Source: an uncultured Oscillibacter sp. | Lineage (GTDB): Bacteria > Bacillota > Clostridia > Oscillospirales > Oscillospiraceae | Reading direction: 5' to 3' | DNA: 37,295 bases | NCBI GenBank assembly: GCA_910584075.1 | Contig: CAJTZI010000018.1 | Coordinates: forward strand, 1-37,295 | In this document: positions 22,813-31,439 of the stretch, piece after piece | Position numbering within the stretch: the stretch's first letter is position 1 | Layout: the number at the start of each line of letters is the position of its first letter | Position numbers and translations under genes: made by a program | Notes under the pieces: model-generated | The model's input: only the letters and a program-made list of their open reading frames with translations | The model's database searches: none | What the model was told of the DNA's origin: nothing

Positions 22813-24807
22813 ATGAACAACAAAAAACTCTCCCGTATGCTGGAGCCCAATTTAAAGCTGTATTTTCTGTGCATGGCTCTGTTCTGTCTGCTGGCCCTGG
22901 CGGTGAACCCCCTGCTGGCCCTGGCGGAGGCCTGCGTCACCGCGGCGCTGTACGCCTACTTCTCCCAGGCCAACAAAAAGCGCCGCCAGGGGATCTTGCA
23001 GTACATTGACAGCGTCACCGGCAGCGTGGATACCGCCAGCAAATCCACCCTCATCCACTCCCCCCTGCCCATCATGGTCTTCCGCCCGGACACCGGGGAA
23101 GTCATTTGGAGCAACGAGGATTTCCTCCAGCTGGCGGGGGTGCGGGAGCACCTCTTTGAGATGCGGGTGGAGGACGCGGTGCCGGACTGCCCCGTCCAGT
23201 GGCTGCTGGAGGGGAAGCAGGAGTGCCCGGAGCGGGTGATGATGAACGGCCGCCGCTTCCGGGTCTACGGCAGTCTGGTGCGGGCCAAGAGCCGCAGCGG
23301 CGAGCAGAATCTGGTGGCCACCACCTACTGGGTGGACGTCACCGAGTCCGACGCCCTGCGGGAGGCCTACACCGCCACCCGCCCCGTGCTGGCCCTCCTG
23401 ATGGTGGACAACTACGAGGACCTGATGAAGGCCTGCGCCGACACCCAGCGCAGCGGCATTCTGGCCCAGATCGACGAGAAGCTGGACCAGTGGGCCGCCG
23501 GCACCGAGGGCATTTTGCTGAAAACCGAGCGGGACCGCTATCTCTTCCTCTTTGAGGAGCGGCACTATGACCACTTTGTGGAGGAGAAATTCTCCGTGCT
23601 GGACGCCATCCGGGACATCAAGGTGGCGGAAGGCGTCCATCCCACGCTGTCCATCGGCATCGGCAAGGACGGCGCCACGCTGTCGGAGCTCTTGAAAAAC
23701 GCCAACCTCTCCCTGGAGATGGCCCTCAGCCGGGGCGGCGACCAGGCGGTGGTCCGGGGCAAGGTGGACTTCGCCTTCTACGGCGGCAGGGCCAAGGCCG
23801 CGGAAAAGCGCACCAAGGTCAAGTCCCGGGTCATGGCCAACGCCCTCAGCGAGCTGATGGCCGACGCGGGCCAGATCTACGTCATGGGCCACAGCTACGC
23901 CGACATGGACGCCGTAGGCGCGGCGGTGGGCATCTGCTGTGCCGCCCGGAAGCGGGGCAAGCAGGCCCAGATCGTCATGGACCTGGAGCACAACGCCTCG
24001 GAGGCGCTGCTGCAGCGGGTGCGGTCCATGCCGGAGTACGCGGACACCTTCATCTCCGGCGGCGAGGCCTTTTTGAAGATGCAGCCGGGTGCCCTCCTGG
24101 TGGTGGTGGACACCAACCGCCCGGAGCTGGTGGACAGCCCCCAGGTGCTGGACGCCTGCAACCGGGTGGCGGTGATCGACCACCACCGCCGGGCCGCCAC
24201 CTATATCGAAAACGCCGCCTTCAGCTTCCACGAGCCCTATGCCTCCTCCGCCTCGGAGCTGGTGACGGAGCTCTTGCAGTACCTCATCGAGCCCGCGGAC
24301 CTCATGCGGGGGGAGGCGGAGGCCCTGCTTGCCGGCATCGTACTGGACACCAAGCACTTCACCCTCCGCACCGGGGGCCGGACCTTTGAGGCGGCGGCCT
24401 TCCTCCGCCGGGCCGGGGCCGACACGGCGGACGTGCAGCGGCTGTTCCAGAACGATCTCAGCGACATGGTCTCCCGGTACGACATCGTCCGCCGGGCGGA
24501 GCTGTACCGGGGCGACATCGCCCTCTCCGTGGTTCCCCAGGAGGGGGTGGACCGGGTGGCGGCAGCTCAGGCGGCCGACGAGCTTTTGACCCTCAAGGGA
24601 GTGAAGGCATCCTTCGTCCTCTACCGCAACGGGGACAACGTCCTCATGTCCGCCCGCTCCCTGGGGGAGGTCAACGTCCAGGTGGTCCTGGAGGCCCTGG
24701 GCGGCGGCGGCAACTCCACCACCGCCGGCGGGTGCGTTGAAAACGGCGATCCCCTGGATGTGCGGAGCAGGCTGGTGGCGGCCATCGACGCCTATTTTGA
24801 AAAATAG
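22813..24807 (+). CDS. gdpP: Cyclic-di-AMP phosphodiesterase GdpP-like membrane protein
   Basis: The 664-aa protein follows the GdpP layout: two N-terminal membrane helices (about residues 15-50), a PAS-like domain (about 80-170), a degenerate GGDEF domain (about 190-320, ending SRGGDQAVV) and a DHH/DHHA1 phosphodiesterase (about 345-660). In the catalytic part, VMGHSYADMDAVGAAVG (about 355-371) gives the His/Asp metal ligands and DHH lies at 456-458. The usual GGGH of DHHA1 reads GGGGNSTTAGG here, with Asn634 in place of His. The enzyme degrades c-di-AMP, tuning turgor, K+ uptake and wall homeostasis. It begins an operon with a small membrane protein and rplI, the classical Firmicute gdpP-rplI-dnaB order. 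Confidence 0.93.
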   Translation: MNNKKLSRMLEPNLKLYFLCMALFCLLALAVNPLLALAEACVTAALYAYFSQANKKRRQGILQYIDSVTGSVDTASKSTLIHSPLPIMVFRPDTGEVIWSNEDFLQLAGVREHLFEMRVEDAVPDCPVQWLLEGKQECPERVMMNGRRFRVYGSLVRAKSRSGEQNLVATTYWVDVTESDALREAYTATRPVLALLMVDNYEDLMKACADTQRSGILAQIDEKLDQWAAGTEGILLKTERDRYLFLFEERHYDHFVEEKFSVLDAIRDIKVAEGVHPTLSIGIGKDGATLSELLKNANLSLEMALSRGGDQAVVRGKVDFAFYGGRAKAAEKRTKVKSRVMANALSELMADAGQIYVMGHSYADMDAVGAAVGICCAARKRGKQAQIVMDLEHNASEALLQRVRSMPEYADTFISGGEAFLKMQPGALLVVVDTNRPELVDSPQVLDACNRVAVIDHHRRAATYIENAAFSFHEPYASSASELVTELLQYLIEPADLMRGEAEALLAGIVLDTKHFTLRTGGRTFEAAAFLRRAGADTADVQRLFQNDLSDMVSRYDIVRRAELYRGDIALSVVPQEGVDRVAAAQAADELLTLKGVKASFVLYRNGDNVLMSARSLGEVNVQVVLEALGGGGNSTTAGGCVENGDPLDVRSRLVAAIDAYFEK

Positions 24808-24821
24808 GCAAGGACGCCGCG

Positions 24822-25055
24822 GTGAAGGTCTTTTTCGCCTCGTTTTTTATCTGCCTGGTGCTGATTTGCGGGGTCATGCTGCTGGGTGCGCTCTTCGGAG
24901 GGTTTGGTCTTTTGCTGCTGGCCGTCCTTGCGCTGGCAGCGCCCATCAGCGTCCTCGTCAACATCCTCAAAACCCAGAGGAAGAAGCAGGAGGAGCTGGA
25001 AAAGCGGATTCATTTTTTAGAAAACAGGGAACATTTAAGAGATAAGGAGAAATAA
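24822..25055 (+). CDS. Small membrane protein with charged coiled-coil tail
   Basis: The 77-aa product has two closely spaced hydrophobic segments (FFASFFICLVLICGVMLLGAL and GFGLLLLAVLALAAPISVLVNIL) and a charged C-terminal helix (RKKQEELEKRIHFLENREHL). It starts with GTG, with AAGGA 7-8 nt upstream, 14 nt after gdpP, and its end overlaps the rplI RBS. I recognise no family. Its place between gdpP and rplI is the only hint to a role. Confidence 0.72.
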   Translation: MKVFFASFFICLVLICGVMLLGALFGGFGLLLLAVLALAAPISVLVNILKTQRKKQEELEKRIHFLENREHLRDKEK

Positions 25056-25058
25056 CCG

Positions 25059-25508
25059 ATGAAAGTGATTTTACAGCAGGATGTCAAGGGCCAGGGCAAG
25101 AAGGGCCAGATGGTGGAGGTCTCCGAGGGCTACGCCCGGAACTTCCTCCTGCCCCGGAAGATGGCCATCCCCGCCACGGCGGACGCCATCAACACCATGA
25201 ACCTCAAGGAAAAGGCCCGCAGGGCTGAGGAGGCCCGCCTGAAAGCCGAGGCAGAGGACATTGCCGAAAAGCTGAAGGAGTGCCAGGTAAAGCTCACCGC
25301 CAAGGCCGGCGCGGGCGGCAAGCTCTTCGGCGCCGTCACCACCAAGGAGATCTCCGAGGGTCTTCAAAAACAGTACGGCATTGACGTGCCCAAACAAAAA
25401 TTGGTGCTGGAGGACCCCATCAAGGCCTTTGGCAGCTACCAGGTGAAGGCCAAGCTGGGCTTCGAGGTCAGCGGCACGGTGTACGTGTCGGTGTTTGAGG
25501 AAAAGTAG
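25059..25508 (+). CDS. rplI: 50S ribosomal protein bL9
   Basis: The 149-aa protein has the conserved N-terminal domain (MKVILQQDVKGQGKKGQ, VSEGYARNFLLPRKMA) that binds 23S rRNA, the long connecting helix (about residues 45-78) and the C-terminal domain (GKLFGAVTTKEISEGL). The RBS AAGGAG overlaps the end of the upstream gene. The stop codon TAG (25506-25508) lies in the first bases of a MITE-like element, so the last residue or residues and the stop may have been set by the insertion; the ending VSVFEEK is nonetheless of ordinary length. Confidence 0.97.
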   Translation: MKVILQQDVKGQGKKGQMVEVSEGYARNFLLPRKMAIPATADAINTMNLKEKARRAEEARLKAEAEDIAEKLKECQVKLTAKAGAGGKLFGAVTTKEISEGLQKQYGIDVPKQKLVLEDPIKAFGSYQVKAKLGFEVSGTVYVSVFEEK

Positions 25509-25633
25509 GGGCGGCAACCTGCCGCCCGTCCCCCGCGGCATCCGGACCTTCGGAGGCCGTTTCTCCCCATGTCCGCCGTCCTATTGACAATCCGGCAATC
25601 TCCATTGGACGGGCGATTGATCATCGCCCCTAC
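25505..25633. repeat. MITE-like palindromic intergenic element
   Basis: About 129 bp bounded by perfect 9-bp terminal inverted repeats GTAGGGGCG (25505-25513) and CGCCCCTAC (25625-25633). The left end forms hairpin GGGCGGCA / TGCCGCCC (25509-25527) and the right end hairpin GGGCGAT / ATCGCCC (25611-25629). There is no open reading frame of note. I recall similar GTAGGGGCGGC... / ...CGCCCCTAC elements scattered in gut Clostridia genomes, but cannot verify this. It may attenuate or process the rplI-dnaB transcript. Confidence 0.7.
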
Positions 25634-25700
25634 GGGTGGCTTTGGGCGGTGCGGTGATGGACGGGGAAAAGAGAGGACGTTTTGAAAGCCTGAGAGAAGG

Positions 25701-27065
25701 ATGGTGTTTCCCTTGGCAAACGAGGACCTTTTGCTGCGCCAGATGCCCCACAGCCTGGAGGGTGAGCAGGCGGTGCTGGGCTCCATGCTCATTGACGCCG
25801 ACTGTGTCAAGGACGTGATGGACAAGCTCCGGCCCGCCGACTTCTACCTGCGGCAGAACCGGGAGATCTTTGAGACCATCTACTCCATGTTCACCTACGC
25901 CAGACCCATCGACGGCATCACCGTCTGCGAGGAGATGCGCAAGGCCGGCACCTATGACGACCAGACCACCCGCTCCTACCTGGCCCAGCTGATGGAGATC
26001 ACCCCCACCAGCGCTAACGTGATGGAGTACGCCGCCATTGTCCGGGACAAGGCCCTGCTGCGGGGCGTGGCCCAGGCGGCGGCGGAGATCACGGCCCTGG
26101 TGCAGGAGGGAGTGGGGGAGGCCGCCGAGATTCTGGAGGCGGCGGAGCAGAAGGTCTACGCCGTCCGCCGGGGCCAGTCCGCCCAGGACATGGTGCCGTT
26201 GCGCCAGGTGCTGCCGGAGGTGCTGGACCGCCTCAGCGAGATGGGGGAGAGTGAAAACCACCTGCCGGGTCTTTCCACGGGCCTCTCCGCCATTGACCAG
26301 AAAATCACCGGATTGAACAAGTCCGACCTCATCCTGCTGGCCGCCCGGCCCGGCATGGGCAAGACCTCCCTGGCGCTTAACCTGGCGCTGAACGTGGCGA
26401 AAAACAACCAGAAGACAGTGGCCGTCTTCTCCCTGGAGATGTCCCGGGAGCAGCTGGCCGCCCGGCTTCTCAGCTCCGAGGCCCTGGTGGAGAACAACCG
26501 CCTGAAAACCGGCTACCTCCGGGAGACAGACTGGGAGAAAATCGCCGGGGCCGCCACAATCCTGAACCGGGTGGACATCCGCATTGACGACAACCCCATG
26601 CTGTCCGTGGCGGACATGAACGCCAAGTGCCGCCGGCTGGACAACCTGGGGCTGGTGGTCATCGACTACTTGCAGCTGATGACCTCCGCCGGAGGCCAGA
26701 GCCGGGGCGGGGAAAACCGCCAGCAGGTGGTGTCCGATATGTCCCGGATGCTGAAAATTATGGCCAAGGAGCTGAACGTGCCGGTCATCTGCCTCAGCCA
26801 GCTCTCCCGCGCCAACGAGAAGCGGGACGACAAGCGTCCTATGCTCTCGGACTTGCGGGAGTCCGGTGCCATCGAGCAGGACGCGGACATTGTGCTGTTT
26901 TTGTACCGGGACGACTATTACAACGAGGATTCGGAGAAGCATAATATTGCGGAATGCATCGTCGCCAAGAACCGCCACGGCGAGACCGGCAAGGTGGAGC
27001 TGCGGTGGATGCCGGAGTACACCCAGTTCTCCACTCTGGACAAACGCTATGACGAGGAGGACTGA
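25701..27065 (+). CDS. dnaB: Replicative DNA helicase DnaB
   Basis: The 454-aa hexameric replication-fork helicase (the orthologue is called dnaC in B. subtilis) has an N-terminal collar domain (PHSLEGEQAVLGSML at about residue 15) and a RecA-like C-terminal domain. That domain has Walker A ARPGMGKTSLA (about 214-224), VAVFSLEMSREQLAARL, Walker B VVIDYLQLM (about 318), LSQLSRANEKR and the C-terminal FLYRDDYYN...CIVAKNRHGETG. The annotated ATG lies directly on AGAAGG, too close for it; TTG at 25713 (12 nt away) is a possible true start, giving a protein beginning ANEDLLLRQ. It follows rplI as in most Firmicutes, separated by the MITE-like element. Confidence 0.95.
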   Translation: MVFPLANEDLLLRQMPHSLEGEQAVLGSMLIDADCVKDVMDKLRPADFYLRQNREIFETIYSMFTYARPIDGITVCEEMRKAGTYDDQTTRSYLAQLMEITPTSANVMEYAAIVRDKALLRGVAQAAAEITALVQEGVGEAAEILEAAEQKVYAVRRGQSAQDMVPLRQVLPEVLDRLSEMGESENHLPGLSTGLSAIDQKITGLNKSDLILLAARPGMGKTSLALNLALNVAKNNQKTVAVFSLEMSREQLAARLLSSEALVENNRLKTGYLRETDWEKIAGAATILNRVDIRIDDNPMLSVADMNAKCRRLDNLGLVVIDYLQLMTSAGGQSRGGENRQQVVSDMSRMLKIMAKELNVPVICLSQLSRANEKRDDKRPMLSDLRESGAIEQDADIVLFLYRDDYYNEDSEKHNIAECIVAKNRHGETGKVELRWMPEYTQFSTLDKRYDEED

Positions 27066-28419
27066 GCTCCTGGAACGGGCCCCACGCACGGTTCTTCCCA
27101 AGGAGGACCAGCGTGTGCTGTGCGCTGTGTCCGGCGGGCTGGACTCCATGTGCCTCCTCTTCATGCTGGACAGCTGGTGCAAAGACCGGGGCGGGCAGGT
27201 CATCGCCGCCCACTTCAATCACCAGCTCCGGGGGGCGGAGGCGGACCGGGACGAGGCCTTCGTCCGGGAGGCCTGCGCACGGCGGCGCGTCCCTCTGACC
27301 GCGGGCCGGGGGGATGTCCGGTCATTCGCGGAGCGGGAGGGCCTCTCCCTGGAGGAGGCGGCCCGAACCCTGCGCTACGCCTTTTTGCACCGGGCGGCGG
27401 AGACGGAGGGCTGTGAGCGGATCTACACCGCCCACCACGCCGACGACAACGCCGAAACGGTGCTGCTGAACCTGGTCCGGGGTACGGGGCTCCGGGGCCT
27501 CACCGGCATGGACTGGCGGCGGGGACCGCTCTTCCGTCCTCTGCTGGAGGTATCCCGGGAGGAACTGGCGGAATACGCCGCCCGCTGGGACATCCCCCAC
27601 GTGGAGGACGAAACCAACGCCAATCCGGACGCTGCCAGCCGGAATTTCCTGCGGCTCCGGGTCATGCCCCTCTTGAAAGAGCTGAATCCCCGGGCGGCGG
27701 AGCACATCTGCCAAACCGCCGGACAGCTCCGGACCGTGGACAGCTCCCTGGAGGAGGACGCCGCTGCCCGGACGGACCACGCCGAGCGGCAGAAGGGCCG
27801 GGTGATCCTGTCCGTGGACGCTCTGGACCACGCCCCGGACGCCGTGAGGCCCAGGATGCTCCTGCGGCTGTTCGATCTGCTGGGCGCAGGCCGGAAAGAC
27901 ATTGGGGCGGTGCATTTGAACGCCATTTTGGATTTGACCCGCCCCGCAGCCCGGGGGAAAGAGGGACGGCTCTCCCTGCCCCACGGCGTCACCGCCCGGT
28001 GCTGCCGGAGGCAGCTGATTCTGGAGCTCCGGCCCCAGGCGCCGGCGGAGGTCCGGCTGACTCCGGGAGAGCCCCTTCGCTGGGGGGACTACACCCTGAC
28101 CCTTCTGGAGCGGCCGGACGGAGAGGGAATCTCCCTTGACCGGCCGGAAAGGCCGGGGGAGAGCCCGGTGATCACGGCCGCCCCCTGTCCGGCCGGAGAG
28201 CGGCTGACCCTGTCCGGGTCCCGGGGGGCGCGGAGCGTGAAGCGGCTGTGCCTGGACAGACACATCTCTCCGGAAGAGCGGGACCGGCTGCCGGCCATCT
28301 ACGCCAACGGGAAGCTGGCGGCGGTGTGGCGGCTGGGCGTGGATGTGGAATTTCTGCCGGAGGGAAACGCCGTCCGGTTTATTAAAATCGAAAGAAACAG
28401 AGAGGCGGATGGATCATGA
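27049..28419 (+). CDS. tilS: tRNA(Ile)-lysidine synthetase TilS
   Basis: Modifies C34 of tRNA(Ile2) to lysidine using lysine and ATP, so that AUA codons are read. The PP-loop motif AVSGGLDSMCLL (about residues 26-37) and GLDSM-HFNHQLRG, the YTAHHADDNAETVLLNL segment and the C-terminal TilS domain are all recognisable. The open frame runs far back inside dnaB; the ATG at 27049 (17-nt overlap with dnaB, 456 aa) is a reasonable start, but the best Shine-Dalgarno, GAGGAGG (27054-27060), fits CTG at 27070 instead. It overlaps hpt by 4 nt (ATGA). Confidence 0.9.
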   Translation: MTRRTELLERAPRTVLPKEDQRVLCAVSGGLDSMCLLFMLDSWCKDRGGQVIAAHFNHQLRGAEADRDEAFVREACARRRVPLTAGRGDVRSFAEREGLSLEEAARTLRYAFLHRAAETEGCERIYTAHHADDNAETVLLNLVRGTGLRGLTGMDWRRGPLFRPLLEVSREELAEYAARWDIPHVEDETNANPDAASRNFLRLRVMPLLKELNPRAAEHICQTAGQLRTVDSSLEEDAAARTDHAERQKGRVILSVDALDHAPDAVRPRMLLRLFDLLGAGRKDIGAVHLNAILDLTRPAARGKEGRLSLPHGVTARCCRRQLILELRPQAPAEVRLTPGEPLRWGDYTLTLLERPDGEGISLDRPERPGESPVITAAPCPAGERLTLSGSRGARSVKRLCLDRHISPEERDRLPAIYANGKLAAVWRLGVDVEFLPEGNAVRFIKIERNREADGS

Positions 28420-28967
28420 GAAACGAGATGGAAAAGGATATTCTGAAAGTCCTGATTACCGAAGAGGATCTGCAAAAACGGATCGCCCAGCTAGGCGAGG
28501 CCATCTATGAGCGGTTCCAGGGCAAGCGTCCCCTGTTCCTGGGGGTGCTGAAGGGCTCCTTTGTGTTCATGGCGGACCTGGTCCGGGCCTGCCAGCTCAA
28601 AAGCGACGTGGAGTTCATCGCCGTCAGCTCCTACGAAAACGCCACTGTCTCTTCCGGCCGGGTGAAGATCAACCACGATCTCCAGCAGGACATCACCGGC
28701 CGGGACCTCATCATCGTGGAGGACATTCTGGACTCCGGCAGCACCCTGGCCTTTTTGAAGGATTATTTCCTGACCAAAGGGGCGTCCTCCATCACCATCG
28801 TCACCCTGCTGGACAAGCCCTCCCGCCGCACCAAGGCCATCACCGCCGACTTCGCCGGCTTTGAGGTGCCCAATGAGTTCGTGGTGGGCTACGGCCTGGA
28901 CTACTGTCAGGAGTACCGCAACATTCCCTACATCGGCGTGTTGAAGCCGGAAGTCTATGCCGGCTGA
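28416..28967 (+). CDS. hpt: Hypoxanthine phosphoribosyltransferase
   Basis: A 183-aa purine salvage enzyme (hypoxanthine/guanine + PRPP to IMP/GMP). The PRPP-binding loop VEDILDSGST (about residues 100-109) and the LFLGVLKGSFVFMADL segment are diagnostic of the type-I PRTase HGPRT family. Its ATG overlaps the tilS stop (ATGA). The tilS-hpt-ftsH order is classical in Firmicutes; here it is joined to gdpP-rplI-dnaB. Confidence 0.96.
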   Translation: MRNEMEKDILKVLITEEDLQKRIAQLGEAIYERFQGKRPLFLGVLKGSFVFMADLVRACQLKSDVEFIAVSSYENATVSSGRVKINHDLQQDITGRDLIIVEDILDSGSTLAFLKDYFLTKGASSITIVTLLDKPSRRTKAITADFAGFEVPNEFVVGYGLDYCQEYRNIPYIGVLKPEVYAG

Positions 28968-28984
28968 GAAGAGGAGGTTCACAT

Positions 28985-29179
28985 ATGAGCGGCTGTACCA
29001 ACACCCGTCCCTGCCCCTGCACCTATGACTGCCCCCGCCGCGGCAAGTGCTGCGAATGTGTCGCCCACCACCGGGGCCACGGCGAGGGCGTACCCGGCTG
29101 CTTCTTCTCCCCGGAGGGGGAGGCCACTTATGACCGAAGCGTCGAGGCTCTGGCCCGGGACCGGGGCCTGATCCCCTGA
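28985..29179 (+). CDS. DUF6485 cysteine-rich small protein
   Basis: The 64-aa protein has seven cysteines in CTNTRPCPCTYDCPRRGKCCECVAHH (split by function: residues 4-29) and one in PGCFFSPE, followed by a conserved-looking end YDRSVEALARD. I recognise the pattern as DUF6485, of unknown function; the cysteines suggest a metal or Fe-S site. A good RBS (GAGGAGG) precedes the ATG. It sits between hpt and ftsH on the same strand, probably in the same transcript. Confidence 0.8.
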   Translation: MSGCTNTRPCPCTYDCPRRGKCCECVAHHRGHGEGVPGCFFSPEGEATYDRSVEALARDRGLIP

Positions 29180-29256
29180 GATGCCCGTACTTCAGGCAAA
29201 AACCGCCCGGCGGGGTCAGTCCCCCGAGCGATTTTATCCCCAAAGGAGGGACTTGA

Positions 29257-31119
29257 TTGAGCAGATATAACCGATTATCCAACAATTTCAGCTTTGTCTT
29301 CCTAGTGCTGATCATCGTGCTCTGCGCCAGCTGGCTGTGGCAGACAGAGACCCGCTCTACCCAGCTGGACTACTCCCAGGTGCGCCAGCTCTTCATCCAG
29401 GAAAAGGTGGAGCGCTTCACCATCGACTCCAATTACAACCTGACCATGACCCTGCGGGAGGCGCGGGACGACAGCGTCAAGACCCTTCGCTACCGCCTGT
29501 TTGACTTTCAGCTGTTCTACGACGACCTGAACGAGCTGGTCCAAAGCCAGTACGCCAAAGGGATCCTCACCGGATACGACTACCCGCCTCCGGAGACCAC
29601 CAACTGGCTGGAGATCCTGCTGCCGGGGCTTTTGATCCTGGTGGCCGTGGGGCTGATGGGGTATCTCTTCCTCTTCCGGGCCCAGGGGGGCGGCATGGGA
29701 CCGGACCGGATGGCCAGGTTCGGCACCGCCCACACCCGCACCCTCACCGAAAAGGACAAGAAGGTCACCTTTGGGGACGTGGCCGGCGCCGACGAGGAAA
29801 AGGAGGAGCTCCAGGAGATTGTGGAGTTCCTGAAGGATCCCCAGCGTTTTCTGGACCTGGGGGCCCGCATCCCCAAGGGTGTGCTGCTGGTGGGCCCGCC
29901 GGGCACCGGAAAGACGCTGCTGGCCAAGGCCGTGGCCGGAGAGGCCGGCGTGGGGTTCCTCTCCATCTCCGGCTCCGATTTTGTGGAGCTCTACGTGGGC
30001 GTGGGCGCATCCCGGGTCCGGGACCTCTTCGACCAGGCCAAGAAGACCTCTCCCGCCATCGTCTTCATCGACGAGATTGACGCCGTGGGCCGCCAGCGGG
30101 GTACCGGCGTGGGCGGCGGACACGACGAGCGGGAGCAGACCCTGAACCAGCTGCTGGTGGAGATGGACGGCTTTGCCGCCAACGAGGGCGTCGTCGTCCT
30201 GGCGGCCACCAACCGCGCCGACGTGCTGGACCCCGCCCTGCTGCGCCCCGGCCGGTTTGACAGGCAGATCTATGTGGGCCTGCCGGACATCAAGGGCCGG
30301 GAGGACATCCTGAAGGTCCACGCCAAGGGCAAACCTCTCTCCGAGGACGTGGACCTGCGCAAGCTGGCCCGGGGCACCGCCGGCTTCACCGGCGCGGATC
30401 TGGAGAACCTCATCAACGAGGCGGCCCTGCTGGCCGCCCGGAAGGACCAGCGCTTCATCGCCATGGAGGATTTGAAGCAGGCGGAGATCAAGGTCATCGC
30501 CGGTCCGGAAAAGCGGAGCCGGGTTATTCCCCAGCACGAGCGGGAGCTGACCGCCTACCACGAGGCGGGCCACGCCGTGGTGATGCATGTCCTGCCGGAC
30601 CACGATCCGGTGAGCCAGATCAGCATCGTCCCCCGGGGACAGGCCGGCGGCATGACCATCTCTCTGCCGGAGGAGGACCGTTCCTACCTCTCCAGGCGGT
30701 ATATGGAAGACCAGATCGTGGCCCTGCTGGGAGGCCGGGCGGCGGAGAAGCTGTGCCTGGGGGACATCTCCACCGGCGCCAGCAACGACATTCAGCGGGC
30801 CAGCGCCATCGCCCGGAAGATGGTGGCCTCCTACGGCATGAGCGAGAAGATCGGCACCGTCTCCTTTGACTCCGGCCACGACGAGGTATTCATCGGCCGT
30901 ACCATGAGCCAGGGCCGCAGCTACTCCGAGGCCGTGGCCGCCCAGATCGACAGCGAGGTCCGGGCCCTGGTGTCCGCTGCCTACGACCGCTGTGAGGACA
31001 TCCTGCGCCGCCAGCGGGACAAGCTGGAGGCAGTGGCACAGTACCTGCTGGAGCACGAGACCATGGAGCGTGACGCCTTCCTGGCCGTCTTCGGCGAGAC
31101 GGAGCCCTCCACAGAGTAA
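29257..31119 (+). CDS. ftsH: ATP-dependent zinc metalloprotease FtsH
   Basis: A 620-aa membrane-bound AAA+ protease that degrades membrane and regulatory proteins. It has TM1 at about residues 12-28, a periplasmic-side domain, TM2 at about 117-140, AAA domain Walker A GPPGTGKT (213-220), Walker B VFIDEID (269-275), second region of homology ATNRADVLDPALLRPGRFDR, and zinc site HEAGH (435-439) with the third ligand in CLGDISTGASND. It starts with TTG at 29257, which has AAAGGAGGG at 6 nt. The 29180-29256 gap has only a weak GC hairpin. A strong terminator follows. Confidence 0.96.
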   Translation: MSRYNRLSNNFSFVFLVLIIVLCASWLWQTETRSTQLDYSQVRQLFIQEKVERFTIDSNYNLTMTLREARDDSVKTLRYRLFDFQLFYDDLNELVQSQYAKGILTGYDYPPPETTNWLEILLPGLLILVAVGLMGYLFLFRAQGGGMGPDRMARFGTAHTRTLTEKDKKVTFGDVAGADEEKEELQEIVEFLKDPQRFLDLGARIPKGVLLVGPPGTGKTLLAKAVAGEAGVGFLSISGSDFVELYVGVGASRVRDLFDQAKKTSPAIVFIDEIDAVGRQRGTGVGGGHDEREQTLNQLLVEMDGFAANEGVVVLAATNRADVLDPALLRPGRFDRQIYVGLPDIKGREDILKVHAKGKPLSEDVDLRKLARGTAGFTGADLENLINEAALLAARKDQRFIAMEDLKQAEIKVIAGPEKRSRVIPQHERELTAYHEAGHAVVMHVLPDHDPVSQISIVPRGQAGGMTISLPEEDRSYLSRRYMEDQIVALLGGRAAEKLCLGDISTGASNDIQRASAIARKMVASYGMSEKIGTVSFDSGHDEVFIGRTMSQGRSYSEAVAAQIDSEVRALVSAAYDRCEDILRRQRDKLEAVAQYLLEHETMERDAFLAVFGETEPSTE

Positions 31120-31134
31120 ACATGTGTTTTATTC

Positions 31135-31163
31135 AGCCGCCCGCGCACACAGCGCGGGCGGCT
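31135..31163 (+). terminator. Terminator after ftsH
   Basis: A perfect 12-bp stem AGCCGCCCGCGC / GCGCGGGCGGCT with a 5-nt loop, 15 nt after the ftsH stop. It is preceded by TTTTATT and followed by CCGGTCTTTGT, so the T-tail is weak. Confidence 0.75.
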
Positions 31164-31264
31164 CCGGTCTTTGTAGGCAGGGCGGGAAACCGCTGTGAAA
31201 AACCGGTAATTCCGGAAAAACGCTGCTCTCCGGCAGGCGTTTTCATCAAAATCACGAAAATATA

Positions 31265-31358
31265 TGTCCGCCTTTTACGGACACCTCTCCGGCCCCATTT
31301 TGGCCCATATCCGTTTTTGTCCGTCTTATGCAGACATAAAGCCTGTCAAATGCGGACA
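31265..31358 (+). promoter_or_regulatory. Cluster of TGTC...GACA palindromes upstream of the liv promoter
   Basis: TGTCCG-7-CGGACA at 31265-31283 is a perfect 6-bp inverted repeat. A near copy lies at 31318-31336 (TGTCCG-7-CAGACA), 53 bp away (about five helical turns), and a weaker TGTC-7-GACA at 31344-31358. All lie 50-150 bp upstream of the -35 box of livK. The remaining upstream DNA (31164-31264) holds a small imperfect AAAACGC / GCGTTTT hairpin (31217-31243) and no gene. Confidence 0.55.
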
Positions 31359-31410
31359 TTTTATGAAGAAGTCAGAAAAACGGCCCCTCTCTTTCTGTGT
31401 ATTATTCATC

Positions 31411-31439
31411 TTGCAAAACGGCTGAAAACCGCATAAAAT
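31411..31439 (+). promoter_or_regulatory. Sigma-A promoter of the liv operon
   Basis: TTGCAA (31411-31416), 17 bp, TAAAAT (31434-31439). The leader includes a GGAATGG / CCATTCC hairpin (31453-31470), 10 nt before the livK RBS. Confidence 0.78.

Noticed and set aside
25581..27218. 545-codon minus-strand frame opposite dnaB
   Set aside because: Antisense shadow of DnaB; no recognisable motifs and it crosses the MITE-like element.
29302..31056. 584-codon minus-strand frame opposite ftsH
   Set aside because: Antisense shadow; FtsH motifs on the plus strand are complete.
31265..31358. Recombination (dif/Xer-like) site from the repeated palindromes
   Set aside because: Sequence does not match Firmicute dif, and the repeats sit in a normal promoter-proximal position.
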